This document shows positions 11,715 through 22,661 of a DNA stretch of 64,000 nt, in pieces. Location: contig JAGTJL010000017.1 of the NCBI GenBank assembly GCA_020746875.1, positions 1,302,001 to 1,366,000 on the forward strand, written 5' to 3'. This DNA comes from Rhexocercosporidium sp. MPI-PUGE-AT-0058. Lineage: Eukaryota > Ascomycota > Leotiomycetes > Helotiales. Below the pieces are notes generated by a model that was given only the letters and a program-made list of their open reading frames with translations, ran no database searches and was not told the DNA's origin. A program made the translations under genes and the position numbers. Numbering within the stretch: position 1 is the first letter of the stretch; the number at the start of each line of letters is the position of its first letter.

Positions 11715-14272
11715 CTAGGATACCATGCTTAGCATCCCCTCCTCTGGCTCAACCCCAGGCTCAACATGACTCCTCCACGCACTAACCCTATTCCCACTCC
11801 CTCCCAACCCCGCAAGTATAGAAGTTCTAGCTTCCCTATCCGCTCTCCCCTCCCTCGCCCTCTCAACCCTCGGAGCTCTTATGGGCTGAGGTAGAGGCGG
11901 TAGAGGCCTCGGGGGATTCCTCCCCACAGGCGCATGCACTGCCGCCTCGGCCTCATAGTCCGCTCTCGAGCGTCTCGGGACAACTCGCTCCGCAGCTCTC
12001 TGTCTCGGTAACGTATCGTTATACAGTTGTTCTCGCATCGTATGTCTCCTCAACATAGGAGGTTGAGGAGGGGGAGGCGGCGGTCCAGGAACCGGATACC
12101 GCTCATTCATCCTTCTCCCCATCCCAGGAGGCGCTCTCGCGTTCGCAACACCCATGACATAATTCGCCGCCGCGTTCGCCTGGTCGAAATTCCCCGTCAG
12201 GATATTATGCGCAGCGCGCACGTAGTCCTGGTTCATGAAATGCGCGGCGCCGTTCCCAACGCCGTGGATGTCGCCTATACCGCCTTGATAGTCATCGGCG
12301 TTTTCGTTGTTGAGTGCCGCGCGCTGCATGCGGCGGGCTAGAGCTTCGTCGCGGCGTTCTTGCCGCTGTCGGTCGGTGACCTCTTCGTGGTAGGTTGCTG
12401 GTCTTGGGCGACGGATACGTCGGGGTCGGTCGTCTGGAATTTGATTTTGACCTGGACCGCCTGCTTCGACGGCGATGTCGCGCGGGATTTGCATGTGGTT
12501 GAGGCGGTCTTCTTCGACGGCATCGTAGTTGAACCAGGGACAGTTGCAAGATTTCCATTTCAGGCCGCATATCATACAGAACTCGGCTGTGCAACGACTG
12601 TGTACTTGTTAGTGGTAACTTTCTTGTGGAGGGGAGAAGGAAGACATGCCATGTCATGTGATTACAACCCTCCTTCAACTCAACCATAGTCCTACAGTTA
12701 TAACACCTCTGCCAACCCGCCTGCTTCGCCGTCTCCAGCAGCCTATTCGTCTCCTCATCCTTCGGACAGTCCTTCGTACCATGCCATTTCCCATTACAAA
12801 GACAACACACCTTCGTCTTACACCGCCCGCACTTCCCATACTTCCTGCCGTCCTCTTTATGCATATTCCCCGGTTTGATCCACTCCCCGCACCTCCGAGC
12901 GGGGCAGTAGATGCGGTTCTTGGTGGAGAACTCTTGGAACTTCCGGTTCCAGTTTTTCTTGAAGTTGATATCAAAGAGCTTCTCCACGTGCTTGAGTGGG
13001 ATGTGATCGGCAGTGCAGCATTTAGGTGGCATGTGTTGGGGATCGTTGACTGAGAGGCGGAAGATTCGCTTCAGGCATGAGTGGCACATTCGATGGCCGC
13101 ATTTGAGTTTGGCGGATTTGGATCTGGGTACGTCGTCCGAGAGACAGGTTAGACATTCAACACTGAGGAAGTCAGCATGTCAGCTTGAGAAAGCGCACAA
13201 TATACCCTTACAGTTTCTCGGGTTCCCGGTGATGCTGTTGAGTTCCTGATCCGAAGAATGAGCCCATAAGTCCTGATCGTTTCACCGTTGGACTTGTCCC
13301 TGCTGTCGACGGGATATGTGATCTGGTGGATGGAACATGTGAAGTCGAGGTATTGCTTCTCTTCAGAGTGGGCCTAGCTTCGGAGTGTAGTGTTCGAGTC
13401 GACGTATGTCTGCAGAGCACATTAGCCTTGTCCAGTACCCAATTTACAGGGCGCATACCTTCTAGGTGGCGAGGGAGGTAGAGAGGGAGCATCAGTGACA
13501 GACTTCCTTCTCGACTGATGCTCTCTACTCCGATGTACAGAGGCCTCCGACTCCCTAGGTCGATCATCCCTCACAGTCTTTACTCGCGGTTCCTTGTGCT
13601 TCGAGGCTTTCATCTCATCCCTCGTCATGTATATAACCTTGATCTTCCTCTCCTTGGGCTTCTCCTTGACGCTCCTAGAACTGGTAACCCCTTCCTCCTC
13701 GCTCTCCTCCCCATCCCTCCCAAGCCTCCTCGTCTCAGAGACCCTCACAGTTGGTGCTTTCGTCTTGTCCCCCGGCGCACCATAGACATACTGCGCCTCT
13801 CCTTCTTCCTCCCTCTTTTTCCTCCTCTGCCTCTTCTCCTCGTCTCTATGTCCCCTCCTCCTATGTCCCTCGCCCCACCATCTTTCCTCGGACTCCTCGT
13901 CGTAGCATGCGATTCCGTCGTCATCGTATCCGGGAGCGTCGACGAAGACAACAGCTCTTCTCTCCCCGCAATCGTGCTAGACAAATGGCGCCCCCCGAGC
14001 CTTTCTATCCTGATCCTGCGCACCGTCGCAGGGTCAGGTTCTGCCCCTCGGTCTCGAGCTGGTGCGACTGTGACCTTTTCCTCGCCACGCGAGTGGCAGA
14101 CTTTCTTTCCGTCGTCCTCGTCCAATGAAGAGCCTGATGCTGATGACCCGCGTGCTGGTTCTGCACGCCGCCTCACCCTTCGAGTCCTGTCCTTCCCAAT
14201 GTGCCTGTCTCTTTCTCTATCTCTGGCTCGGTCCTTATCCTGCACACCATCTATAGAGTGTGATATCGCCAT
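11715..14272 (-). CDS. RBR-type E3 ubiquitin ligase (RING1-IBR-RING2)
   Basis: A five-exon minus-strand gene of about 770 residues. The basic, Arg/Asp-rich N-terminus starts at 14272 (MAISHSIDGVQDKD). An intron at 13977-14074 leads to VVFVDAPGYDDDGIACYDEE, a block I associate with fungal proteins of this group. RING1 is LVECLTCLSDDVP...KLKCGHRMCHSCLKR. The IBR includes RIYCPARRCGEWIKP and YGKCGRCKTKVCCLCNGKWH. RING2 is RCYNCRTMVELKEGCNHMTC followed by RCTAEFCMICG. The last Cys of HMTC is the position that accepts ubiquitin in RBR ligases. The codon for that Cys is split by a 52-nt intron (12598-12649) that begins GC, not GT; only this GC-AG splice restores the conserved TCRC motif. The C-terminal part is Arg/Pro-rich and disordered in type. 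The N-terminal model is less certain than the RBR core. Confidence 0.85.
12598..12649 (-). other. GC-AG intron splitting the RING2 catalytic Cys codon
   Basis: On the minus strand the exon ends ...CAC ATG ACA TG and the next bases are GCATGT. The intron ends CACAG, and the next exon starts T CGT TGC ACA GCC. Joining TG+T gives Cys and the conserved HMTCRCTAEFC. The nearby GT (four bases on) gives a shifted frame that destroys RING2. GC-AG introns are a known minor class. Confidence 0.8.
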
Positions 14273-15244
14273 CTACCGCCTACCTATTCATGCGCACCTG
14301 CAGCACCAGCAGTGAAGCCCGACCGCCTTAGGTTGGGCATTCACATCCAACCCACCCGTCCAGCCCAGCCCCCTTGCTATGGGCTGCTGACTGATGGCTG
14401 CTTCGAATCTGGGGAGGGCGGTCTCGAGAGAATGATTGATCGAGCGACGAACATCTGTTCGTGTGGGATAGGTTGTGCTCGCTGCGGTGTGTTGTACAGT
14501 ACGTCCTCGGCGATTGGGACTGGCTTCACCGACTCTGCATGCTGCAGTGCAGTACCGTGCAGATAAAAGTAAGGCGAGCGTGATGCCCTGCAGGTCTGCT
14601 CTGCTTGCCAACGGGAGGAGGATCCAGTTCGAGCTCAAGACGCCTGGATATGGGCTGTCTCAGGGCGGTTTGGGCAAATGCCTTTTGAGCCCAAGATATA
14701 TATTGCGGTGGAGATAATGGAATCTGGGGTTCGATTGAGGCTGGTGAAGGAGGGAGATTTGAGATAGGAGTGGAGATTTCAGCGGCAGAGCCAGAGCTGG
14801 GATCAGCAATCCCTTTCCCATCCCATCCCTGACCTGCATCCGAGTGGAGCAGAAAGGGGGACTTTGCCGCTGGCAGCTAGCCCGATTGGATGGCAGATTG
14901 AACTACATCCCGCCCAGACGAGGCTGTTTCATTGATGAGCGGCCTTGCGAGTCATTTGTTTGATTCCGATGAGAAGAACGGTGTAGATTGGTTCGGAACA
15001 AGGTCTTGAACATTGGGAATAAGATGATAGGAGAAGAGAAAGAAAAGACATGTTCATAACGTTTTTAAAGTGCTCCAGGACGAAACCTAAGAAAATAGTT
15101 TTTTGGGGTACAGTCTTTGTTGTGGAGCCGCAGTGGAATGTATGCTTTTGAATGCTCTCTTGTGCATGCGCCCATCTATCTGCCAGTAATCTACAAATAT
15201 ACTACATCTATTCCACTCCACTTCTTCCCCCACCCTCTGTCCAA
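14273..15244. other. Intergenic region between RBR ligase and acetyl-CoA transporter
   Basis: About 1 kb. It holds the 5' region of the RBR gene and the 3' region of the transporter gene. Frames on both strands are short, low-complexity or without motifs. No repeat or RNA gene was recognised. Confidence 0.5.
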
Positions 15245-17233
15245 TCACTCAGAAACTCTCCAAGCTCTCAAAGGCAACGCCTGCAGCCTCAACGCCGCCG
15301 GCTTAATATAACCCCAGAAAGTCACCACCCCAATAATAACGCACACGATATTCATGACATAGTACCCATCGGTCGTGATATCGCAATGGCCGCCACCTTG
15401 GATACACCTGTCTTTCTCGGCGCCCAAAGCGCAGGAGAAGGGCTGCGTTACGAGTGGACCCCGCAGTTTGGAATCTAGGATGTAGGAGGCGGACGGAGGG
15501 ATACAGGATGCTACTGTGAAGGCATCGACGAGCTTGAGGACGAAGAAGCGTGGGAATGTGCCGCCGAGGTTAGAGACGCTGGTGCTGTTAGTTTTGGTTT
15601 TGGCAGATTCAGGAAGGAAGACTTACGTGGCGAGCAATGTCATGTAAGTGCCTCCAATGACGGGATCCGCGATCCTAGCATGGAAGGCTGACACTGCAAC
15701 GAACATGACCGTACTGGTGAAGGTAGAAAAGATGTGCTCCGCGATGACCACGAGCAGATACCAAGTATCCACACCCTTCGCGGGGAAGATGACAACAGTA
15801 ATCTGAGCAATCACAGCAGCAATCAGACGGCCGACAAAACCCCAACACCAAAGTCGCATCGGTGTGTAGGTCGTTGACCATTTCCCTGCATAATACCCCA
15901 AGCCAATCTCAAAGGGGAAATCGATAAGAACCGTAAGAGCCAGATCTTCCTGGCTGAATCCCTTATCGATGAGCTTAAGATTGGTGACCGCATCATTGGC
16001 TTGGAAGCCAATCTTGGCGATCAAATGGATAATGATAATCGTCTGGATGTTCTTCAACTTGAGAACTCCCCACATCACTTTGTAAACATCCCAAATCCCG
16101 TCCTCGTTCCTGGTCTTCTCCTCGCGCTTCAACCCCGCGAGACCGAGAGTAACAATAATATATGCCCAGCCCCAGAATGTCAAGTATCCTCCAAGAGTCA
16201 TCACACCTTCCGCAAGAGGCGTCTGTCGGAACCACTTGTTGGCAAAATCCGGGGAGTTGAAGGCAAGAAAGACGGTATAGGACATGAACTGGCCAGCAGT
16301 TAAGCCAACCGTCTGTGCTGTAGAAGCATAGGAGATATTGCCCGGAGTCAACAGCGTCAAGGCCCATCCATCCACAGCAATATCCTGCGTCGCACACATG
16401 AAAACCAGGAAGAACCACCATCCAGTGAACCCCCAGATTCCAGCCCCACCGTCTGCGCCAGCCGTAACCATCATCTCCTTGACCCTCGCTCCAAGCCATA
16501 TCATGCCAATTCCCGACAACATCTGAATAGGCATGATCCAACTCTTCCTCCTCCCAAGCTTCGGACTCCATACTGCATCCACAACTGGACTCCATAACAG
16601 CTTCAGCGAATATGGGTAGGATGCCAAACTAAACACGCCCAGCGCACTGTATGACATATATGGCTTCAGCAGAAAAGGTACTGAGCCAGTCGCCAATCCC
16701 ATCGGCACACCCTGGAGAAAGTATAACAAGACCAACAGACCAAAATTCCTCCTGTCTTGCATGGGTAGCTCGAAGAAGCCATGATTGTTTATGGTAGGTG
16801 TTTTTGGGACGTGGTCGTCTAACGTAAAGGAGTCGCGCGACATCAAGTTGGCCGTGACGATTGGGGATTCGAGTGAGGCATTCTTGCGCCTGTATTCCAC
16901 GTTGTTATTCATGCTGCCGTTGAGGTGACCGTTCTCCCCTCCCGTGGCCGACGAGGACAAGCCTTTTGGCTCCTGGGATCGCGGGCGTCTCGACTTGGTA
17001 CCCATAGAAAGATCGTCTTCGTCGTCTTCCGAATCTGCTGCGGTAAGCAAGTGGGCGTCCTCGGGCGTGTCTTCTAAGCCGATGGAGGTTCTTCTATTGT
17101 GACGTTGGCTGTTGGGGGCAAGATTGTCGAGTTCTTGCGCGTGGGGGAATTGCGAGTCGTGGTGTAACGGCAGGCGCTGGCTGTTGCTGTGAAGAGAAAT
17201 CGAAGGAATAGTGTCACCTAAGGGAGTAGGCAT
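15245..17233 (-). CDS. Acetyl-CoA transporter, AT-1/SLC33A1 (Acatn) family
   Basis: A two-exon gene of about 646 residues. It belongs to the family that moves acetyl-CoA into the ER/Golgi lumen for protein or glycan acetylation. A hydrophilic Ser/Asp-rich tail of about 150 residues (including TAADSEDDEDDLSMG) precedes the membrane domain. That domain starts DRRNFGLLVLLYFLQGVPMG and SVPFLLKPYMSYSALGVFSL. The family motif SPVVDAVWSPKLGRRKSW follows. ATQDIAVDGWALTLL and the late block TVSNLGGTFPRFFVLKLVD are also typical. A 48-nt intron lies at about 15580-15627 and joins LLAT to VSNLGG. The C-terminal luminal loop is Cys-containing (CIQGGGHCDITTDGYY), then a last helix. The start at 17233 is the first in-frame ATG after an upstream stop; an extra 5' exon is possible because an acceptor-like CCCTTAG lies just inside. 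Confidence 0.85.
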
Positions 17234-17889
17234 ACATGTGGTGTTGATGCAGAGCTTTAGAGACTCGTTGGCCTCTAAAGGTCCGCGGGACAAATAGTTG
17301 ACGGGGACTGGACTTTTGGAACTCTGGCCGGGTGCAAGTGGATCGCCAGGCACAAAACACCGTCAAGCGAACGTGGCCTCTTTCGACACGAGGGCAGATG
17401 ACCAGCGAGGGGCGAGGGGGATGGCAATGAGGCAAAAGAGGGCGGGTTTAGCAGGAAATAAACCGAACACCAATAGAGAAATATTGCAGCTTGCAGAGAA
17501 CGAAGATGGCGACAGAGAGATTATATGAGACTTGAACTATAGAAGTAGAAACCATACGGAGGAGATACAGGAGGAGGATAAGCAGCATGAGACAAGACCC
17601 TCACCCAGGTCCCCTTCCACTATTCCTGTCCGCTCGTTCCTGGTGGTGTTCCGTGGCTTCTCCGACCGACAGCCTCTTATCGTCAGCCCCAACCGACCCA
17701 CCTTTTCACGGGACTTGGTGCCGATAAGCAACGCGTCCCAAGACCTCTGGAGGATGTTTGTATTGGCTTCAAGCATCATCTTCTCAAGCATCACAGCAAC
17801 AACAGCACCCGGCTGGCATCTGTACCGTTGGTAGCATTATCAATTTGATATATCGCAGCATTCATCAAGTGGACCTATTACTTTCAGCC
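17234..17889. promoter_or_regulatory. Divergent promoter between acetyl-CoA transporter and CENP-O gene
   Basis: The two genes point away from each other across this 656-bp gap, so both promoters must lie here. Short open frames inside have no recognisable content. No clear palindromic operator was seen. Confidence 0.5.
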
Positions 17890-18876
17890 ATGCTTCCATC
17901 AACAGACGACACCACCAGCTCCGACGCGATCGGCGCACAAATCGACAGCGAGATCTCTTCCCTCCAAGCACAAAGTAAACACAGCCATTCCCCTCTCCTT
18001 CTTTACTACATGGCCAGCCCACTAAACTCCTCCCCTAGTATCAACACTTAAATCCCAGCGCAAACTCCAAGCAGCGACAATCCTCTCGTCGCGCCACACA
18101 AAAGCAACACTCTCCCGTCTACGCGCCTCACAGAAAGCAACCCTACAATCACAACCATCATCTCAATCCCTCCCTACAGACACAACCCCCTCCTCGCAGC
18201 TGCGACCGCCCAACGTGCACACAAACAAGAGAATCTCTACCGTGCCTGCGCAGGTATAACGACCTTCCGCGTCCAGGACCCAGATCCCAATGCTGTAGAC
18301 GGGGGGAAAGTACTAGGGATCAGGATCGATGTGTCGAGCGTGGGGAAGTTTATCAAGCCTTATTATATCATGCTGAATAAACCATGGCCTGGCACGGAAC
18401 TCTTGCGTATCCATCGACATACAGTCCCGGCGAGTATACCACTGTCTGCACTGGCAGAAAGGTATCTCCCAAACGGGAAGGGAAGTGTCGCTATGGGTGA
18501 GGAGAGCACAGGAGGCAAGAAGCAGGATCTGAGGAGGTTTGTGAGGGCGTTGAGGAGGGAGGTTGTGGGGTATCATAATAGAACGAGTGTTATTAAGGCG
18601 TTGAGGAGAGAGTTCAAGTTGGATGAGAAGGAATCTAGGAAGGGAAAGAGCAGGGAGAGGGTTATTGCTGATATTAGTGCAGCGGATGCGGAGGCTAAGC
18701 AGGTGAGGATTGAGTGGACTGATGGGAGGATTGGGAGGGTCGTTGTGGATGAGAAGGGGGAGGTTAAGCAGTGCGTTGTTATTGGGGAGGATGGACGGGA
18801 TGGGGAGACGGAGAGGAGGGTTGTGGCGGGGTCGATGGAGGGGATTGGGGAGAGGTTGAGGGAAGGCATGTACTGA
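17890..18876 (+). CDS. MCM21: Kinetochore protein CENP-O / Mcm21
   Basis: A subunit of the constitutive centromere-associated network (COMA complex in yeast: Ctf19, Okp1, Mcm21, Ame1). The N-terminus (start MLPSTDDTTSSDAIG) has a coiled-coil heptad region, IDSEISSLQAQ then STLKSQRKLQAATILSSRH. After the middle, the conserved block ENLYRACAGITTFRVQDPDP runs into VLGIRIDVSSVGKFIKPYYI and LLRIHRHTVPASIPL. An RWD-like C-terminal domain then ends at 18876. A first intron (about 17974-18039) is canonical. Between ATLSRLR (about 18120) and the RACAG block the frame shifts. A GT-AG intron at 18117-18199 would fix the frame but would remove LLAAATAQ-like sequence that looks coding; otherwise there is a one-base frame change. 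The family assignment is firm; the middle of the model is not. Confidence 0.75.
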
Positions 18877-21737
18877 GTCTTTGGGATGGGAAAGGTATCG
18901 GAGTTTGTGAAGGTTGGTAGATACCCTCAGGGAATGGATTTGCTCTGGTTATGTTGTCATCATATCATCATAATGAAGGCGACCCTTGGGACTTGTAATT
19001 GTTCAATTGGCAATTGTCATGACTTCCCTTCGCTTTCTTCGTAAATCTCCCAGTTTTCTTGCTACCCTCTCCAACTCCTGTCTATTATTCACCACTTGAA
19101 GTTGAACAACCTCCCTTTTTGCCCTACAGATGCTCCACCTACACAGCTTCGTATATATGGATATCCAATTCCCAAAAACAGGACCAAGTTCTGTGTACAA
19201 AGTACTACGCTTTCACAATTTAAGAGCCTTCGCTAAGAGCTTCTATCGAGTACTATATCTATCATTCGTAATTTTCTGTAGATAGTTTGAAAGTCGCTCG
19301 AACATTGCCTCCTCTCCTCGACCGACGTTCTTTAGACTACCTGTTTACAGGTCACCGTTCAGATTCAAGTCAGCAGATTGTACGTCGGTATATATATCCT
19401 GGCTAGCTGCGTTGTCGTCTCAGGCGAGAACCTCCATAACCTTTTGTATTCATGCTAGATGATTTGAGGACTCGTCAAAACACGCAATCCCTCTCAAGCT
19501 CCGTTGAGTAAATTACTACGTCTTCTGGTTGTCTGCAATATACAATACTACAGATCACAAGATCTGTTGCCAGTCAAACGATAGAATACTGGTCAAGTAC
19601 TCCATCTCCACGCACTCTTCGTTATCAACAGTACAGCAGTCACGAAAGCCATGAAGTATTCCCCATCAAGCAAATATCAACAGAAGGTACTTCCTTATTC
19701 CATACTACGTTCATCTCAACCCAACTTCCCCTACGCAATTTGACCGTGTATCTGAACAAACAAGGCCGAGTCTTCATACGTTAGGGTCAGAGTAACAAGT
19801 GTGGATTTGGTTCACCAGGTCATTCATTACATTGTGTTAAGATAACAATTTGTTTGTTAGAACGTAAAAAGCTTCTTCCCCTCACGTATACAAAACATCC
19901 CGACAATGCTTATCGAAAGATCGATGGACCAGTGCTCTTGATTCCATCATTTCTTCTTCAAAGCGCAAGTGAAGGAAGTATCCCAGGTAATAAGACCTAG
20001 GAAGAGATTCCTCACGGTACTTGTCTTGAGTCTCGAGTCTCAACACAGCCTCTGGACAAGGCGCTCACTCAGTCCTCACCCACTCACTCACCCACACCTT
20101 TCCAAATCGAAATATCTCATCTCACACCTCCCCTCAATCACATCTCTCCAAACCCTGGGTGACTGTGGACAGACAGCTCCTCCGCTCTAATTTCCCCCGG
20201 AAAATCTCGTCCTCCTCTCCACATCTAGAACCCCAATCCCAACCCCAACCAGGAGCCCGACCATGTCCATGCCCATATCCCTATCCCTACATAAGCCCCA
20301 CCCTCATTTCCACAAATACCTTCGAAAATCCCGACGTCGTGCATAACACAATATAGTGCATTACATTACATTACATGGCACTGCGAGAAAGAAAAGAAAG
20401 AAAAGTAAAATAAAAAAAGGAAAAGAACAGAGAATAAGAAGAAGAAAAAAGGAAGCAATGTCTCAGTGAACACCACCAGAGCGTCAAAGTCACAACACAA
20501 CCAAAACATCTGCAATCTCCTCTTCCTTTCCTTTTCCTTTTTCCCGCGCTATGATCTTATCTCCACCCACCACAATCAACTTACTGTACTGTATCAAGCA
20601 CGTCAATCCAAGGAAGCTTTTCAAAAATGGGTGGTAATAATATTAAAGCCTTATTCCGTTTCTGTAGTCAGCTAGCTAGCGAGCTAGCTTTTTAAGTGAG
20701 GAGGAGGAGGAGGAGGAGGATTCAACACCGTACCAGTACCAATACAGTACTCATACGCGCGGGCGGGCGGGCGACCGGAGGGAGAGAGAGAGGAAATGAG
20801 GATTTCAATACCCATACCCATCTATACCCGCGGAGAGGAGGAGAGGAAATTGAACGCGCGGTTAGTCGGTTGGTTGGTTGACGGGATTGGAACTTGGAGG
20901 ACCTAGAACGAAAGGACGAAAACGTAAATGAGAACGCCAGCGAGTGAGCGAGCGAGAAAGCAAGGCGATGGATGGGTGGTAAAATTGGATCTCCCATAAT
21001 TAGTTTGAGCTTTGAATAATCATCATCTCGGAAGCAGAATGGGGTAGGATGGGATTCATGTGTGAGAGATGAGCTGGCTGAGGGGGGGAGGTAGGAGGTA
21101 TGTAGGTAGGTACTGTAAGTCCTAGGTAGAAGGTAGAGGCTTGGCTCCGATGGTGTTCCGTTCCGTTCTTCACTCATCACTCTAGTCCCAGTGTCCCCTC
21201 GGGTTGATGTCCACCTCCGTGTTTCCCGCGTTGGATGCCATCGACTGGGAAGACTTTGATCCCGAAAGCAATCTGACGTCCAATTTCCCTTCCCTGACTC
21301 CCATCACCATACAGTACAACAAGCCGAGTCAAGATCAAGATGAAAAGAATTGAAGTATCGATTGTGAATAGTTAATTTCGGCGCAGAGTCTATCCCGTCT
21401 ACCAAAGACAGAATTGGAAAAAAGGCTATGGCATCGAGAATAGGCCCTCGCTGCATCCATCATCCATCATAATCGTCGCATTAAAAATAGGCAATACTGG
21501 TTCGAAAGATGTCGCAACCACAACGAGGATTTTGTATACAGAAAAAATCTGTTCTTTTATCATTTCTCCACCGCCTCAACTCTCCAAGAATTAACAATCA
21601 AATAAGTACCATTATGTATGCTCCTGAACTTCCTTCCACCCTCCGCTTGGTCGAAGTCGACCTTTTTCCAAACCCCCGGTTTCCTTTCCATCTTCCTGTA
21701 AAAACGCCACGAATGCTTGGCTTGTTGGCTATGGTAT
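18877..21737. other. Long low-complexity intergenic region
   Basis: About 2.9 kb with no convincing gene on either strand; the longest frames (for example minus 20722-21180) are Ser/Pro/Arg-rich simple sequence. It contains A/G-rich and C/T-rich tracts, an ATTAC run at about 20360, purine runs at 20380-20450, an AGCTAGCT run, and GGA and GGGC microsatellites near 20700-20770. It could be the 3' region of the GPI-protein gene and a long regulatory or non-coding transcript region. I see no proof of either. Confidence 0.45.
20667..20775. repeat. Cluster of simple repeats (AGCTAGCT, GAG, GGGC)
   Basis: In about 110 bp there are four different simple repeats. An AGCTAGCTAGCGAGCTAGCT tract (nearly self-complementary) is followed by TTTTT. 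Then comes a GAGGAGGAGGAGGAGG-type run from about 20698, and finally a GCGGGCGGGCGGGC run at about 20758. The first could form a hairpin followed by a T-run. Confidence 0.7.
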
Positions 21738-22661
21738 TTACAAGAGGGCGGCAACGAGACCGACGGCCATCAGGAGACCACCAGCCTTCATGGAGGTGGC
21801 GCTGCTGCCGACGACGTATGGGACGGTGGTGTTCTTGGATGGGTAGGAGCCAGTTGTTGGGTATGGCTTGGTGACTGTGGTATTTTGTTAGAATCAAGCT
21901 ATTTTTCAATATCCAAATTTTGCTTGTTTGCAATTTGGACGGGAGAGAATGCACTTACCAACAGTGGTGGCTGGGTAGGTTGGGTATGGGGCAACTGGAA
22001 CAGACACTGAAGGCTTGCCACTTGGGTATCCGGCTGGTCCCTCTGGGGTCTTGGTGGAGTAGACTGGGACCGCAGGAGTGTAGGTTGGCTTGACTGGGCC
22101 GGTTGGGTAGCTTGGGGGGCCGACGGGGGTCTTGGTCTGCTCAACGGGGCAGACGGTGGTCTTGGTGATGATGGTGGAGGTCTTTTGTCCAACTAATTTG
22201 CGAGTTAGTTGAGATGCTCAGAGTAAGGTGTTTTTGTTGTTTTGAAGAATCAGAGTCGGGTGCTTACCTGGGCAGTTGGTCACGGTTGGGGCGCAAGAGG
22301 TGATGGTGTACTCCTTGGTCTCATACACGGTGGAGGTGGTGTATGGGGTGACGGTGGCGGACGAGGCTGGGTAAGTTGGCTTTGGGGCCTCGTGGGTGGA
22401 AGCGTACTCGTCAGTGCAGGTAGTGGAGGACGAGGCTGGGTAGGTTGGCTTGGCTACCTCGGTGGACATGGAAGCTGGGTAGGTTGGCTTCGCTGCCTCG
22501 TGGGTAGAAGCGTACTCCTCGGTGCAGGTGGTGGAGGACGAGGCTGGGTAGGTTGGCTTGGCTGCCTCGGTGGAGATGGAAGCTGGGTAGCTCTCAACAA
22601 CAGGGTATGAAGCCTGGACGGCGGCCACAATGGCGAGGACGGAGATCATGGAGGCCTTCAT
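21738..22661 (-). CDS. GPI-anchored, Pro/Ser/Thr-rich cell-wall protein
   Basis: A three-exon gene of about 250 residues. The start MKASMISVLAIVAAVQA is a signal peptide. The N-terminal third is a repeat region built of KPTYPAS units, with longer STTCTEEYASTHEA-type spacers that are present twice. A central block VTPYTTSTVYETKEYTITSCAP and GQKTSTIITKTTVCPVE is typical of fungal wall mannoproteins. Then comes a Pro-rich region (GPPSYPTG, KPTYTPAVPVY). The C-terminus is GSSATSMKAGGLLMAVGLVA and ends ALL, a hydrophobic tail after small residues, as in GPI-anchor signals. Two introns (after NCP and ATTV) have canonical ends. It is expected to be O-mannosylated and linked to the wall through its GPI remnant. 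A structural or adhesin-like role is inference. Confidence 0.85.
22365..22600 (-). repeat. In-gene tandem repeats coding KPTYPAS and STTCT[ED]EYASTHEA
   Basis: The coding strand contains four close copies of the AAGCCAACCTACCCAGC-type unit (22374-22590) and two long units of about 80-130 bp with only a few differences. The two long units differ at Glu/Asp and Ala/Pro positions, which suggests recent duplication. Confidence 0.75.

Noticed and set aside
12640..12650. GT donor inside CATGTCTTCC for the last RBR intron
   Set aside because: Using it gives a shifted frame after HMTWH and destroys the CRCTAEFC end of RING2; the GC donor restores the motif exactly.
13518..14315. 265-codon plus-strand frame
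   Set aside because: It is the antisense of the Arg/Glu-rich exons of the RBR ligase; its Leu/Pro/Ser-rich content mirrors them.
15993..16595. 200-codon minus-strand frame rich in Trp and Cys
   Set aside because: It lies in a shifted frame within the acetyl-CoA transporter, whose own frame has clear family motifs.
20722..21180. 152-codon minus-strand frame rich in Ser/Leu/Pro
   Set aside because: It reads through GGA and GGGC microsatellites and is low-complexity throughout, with no domain or splice support.
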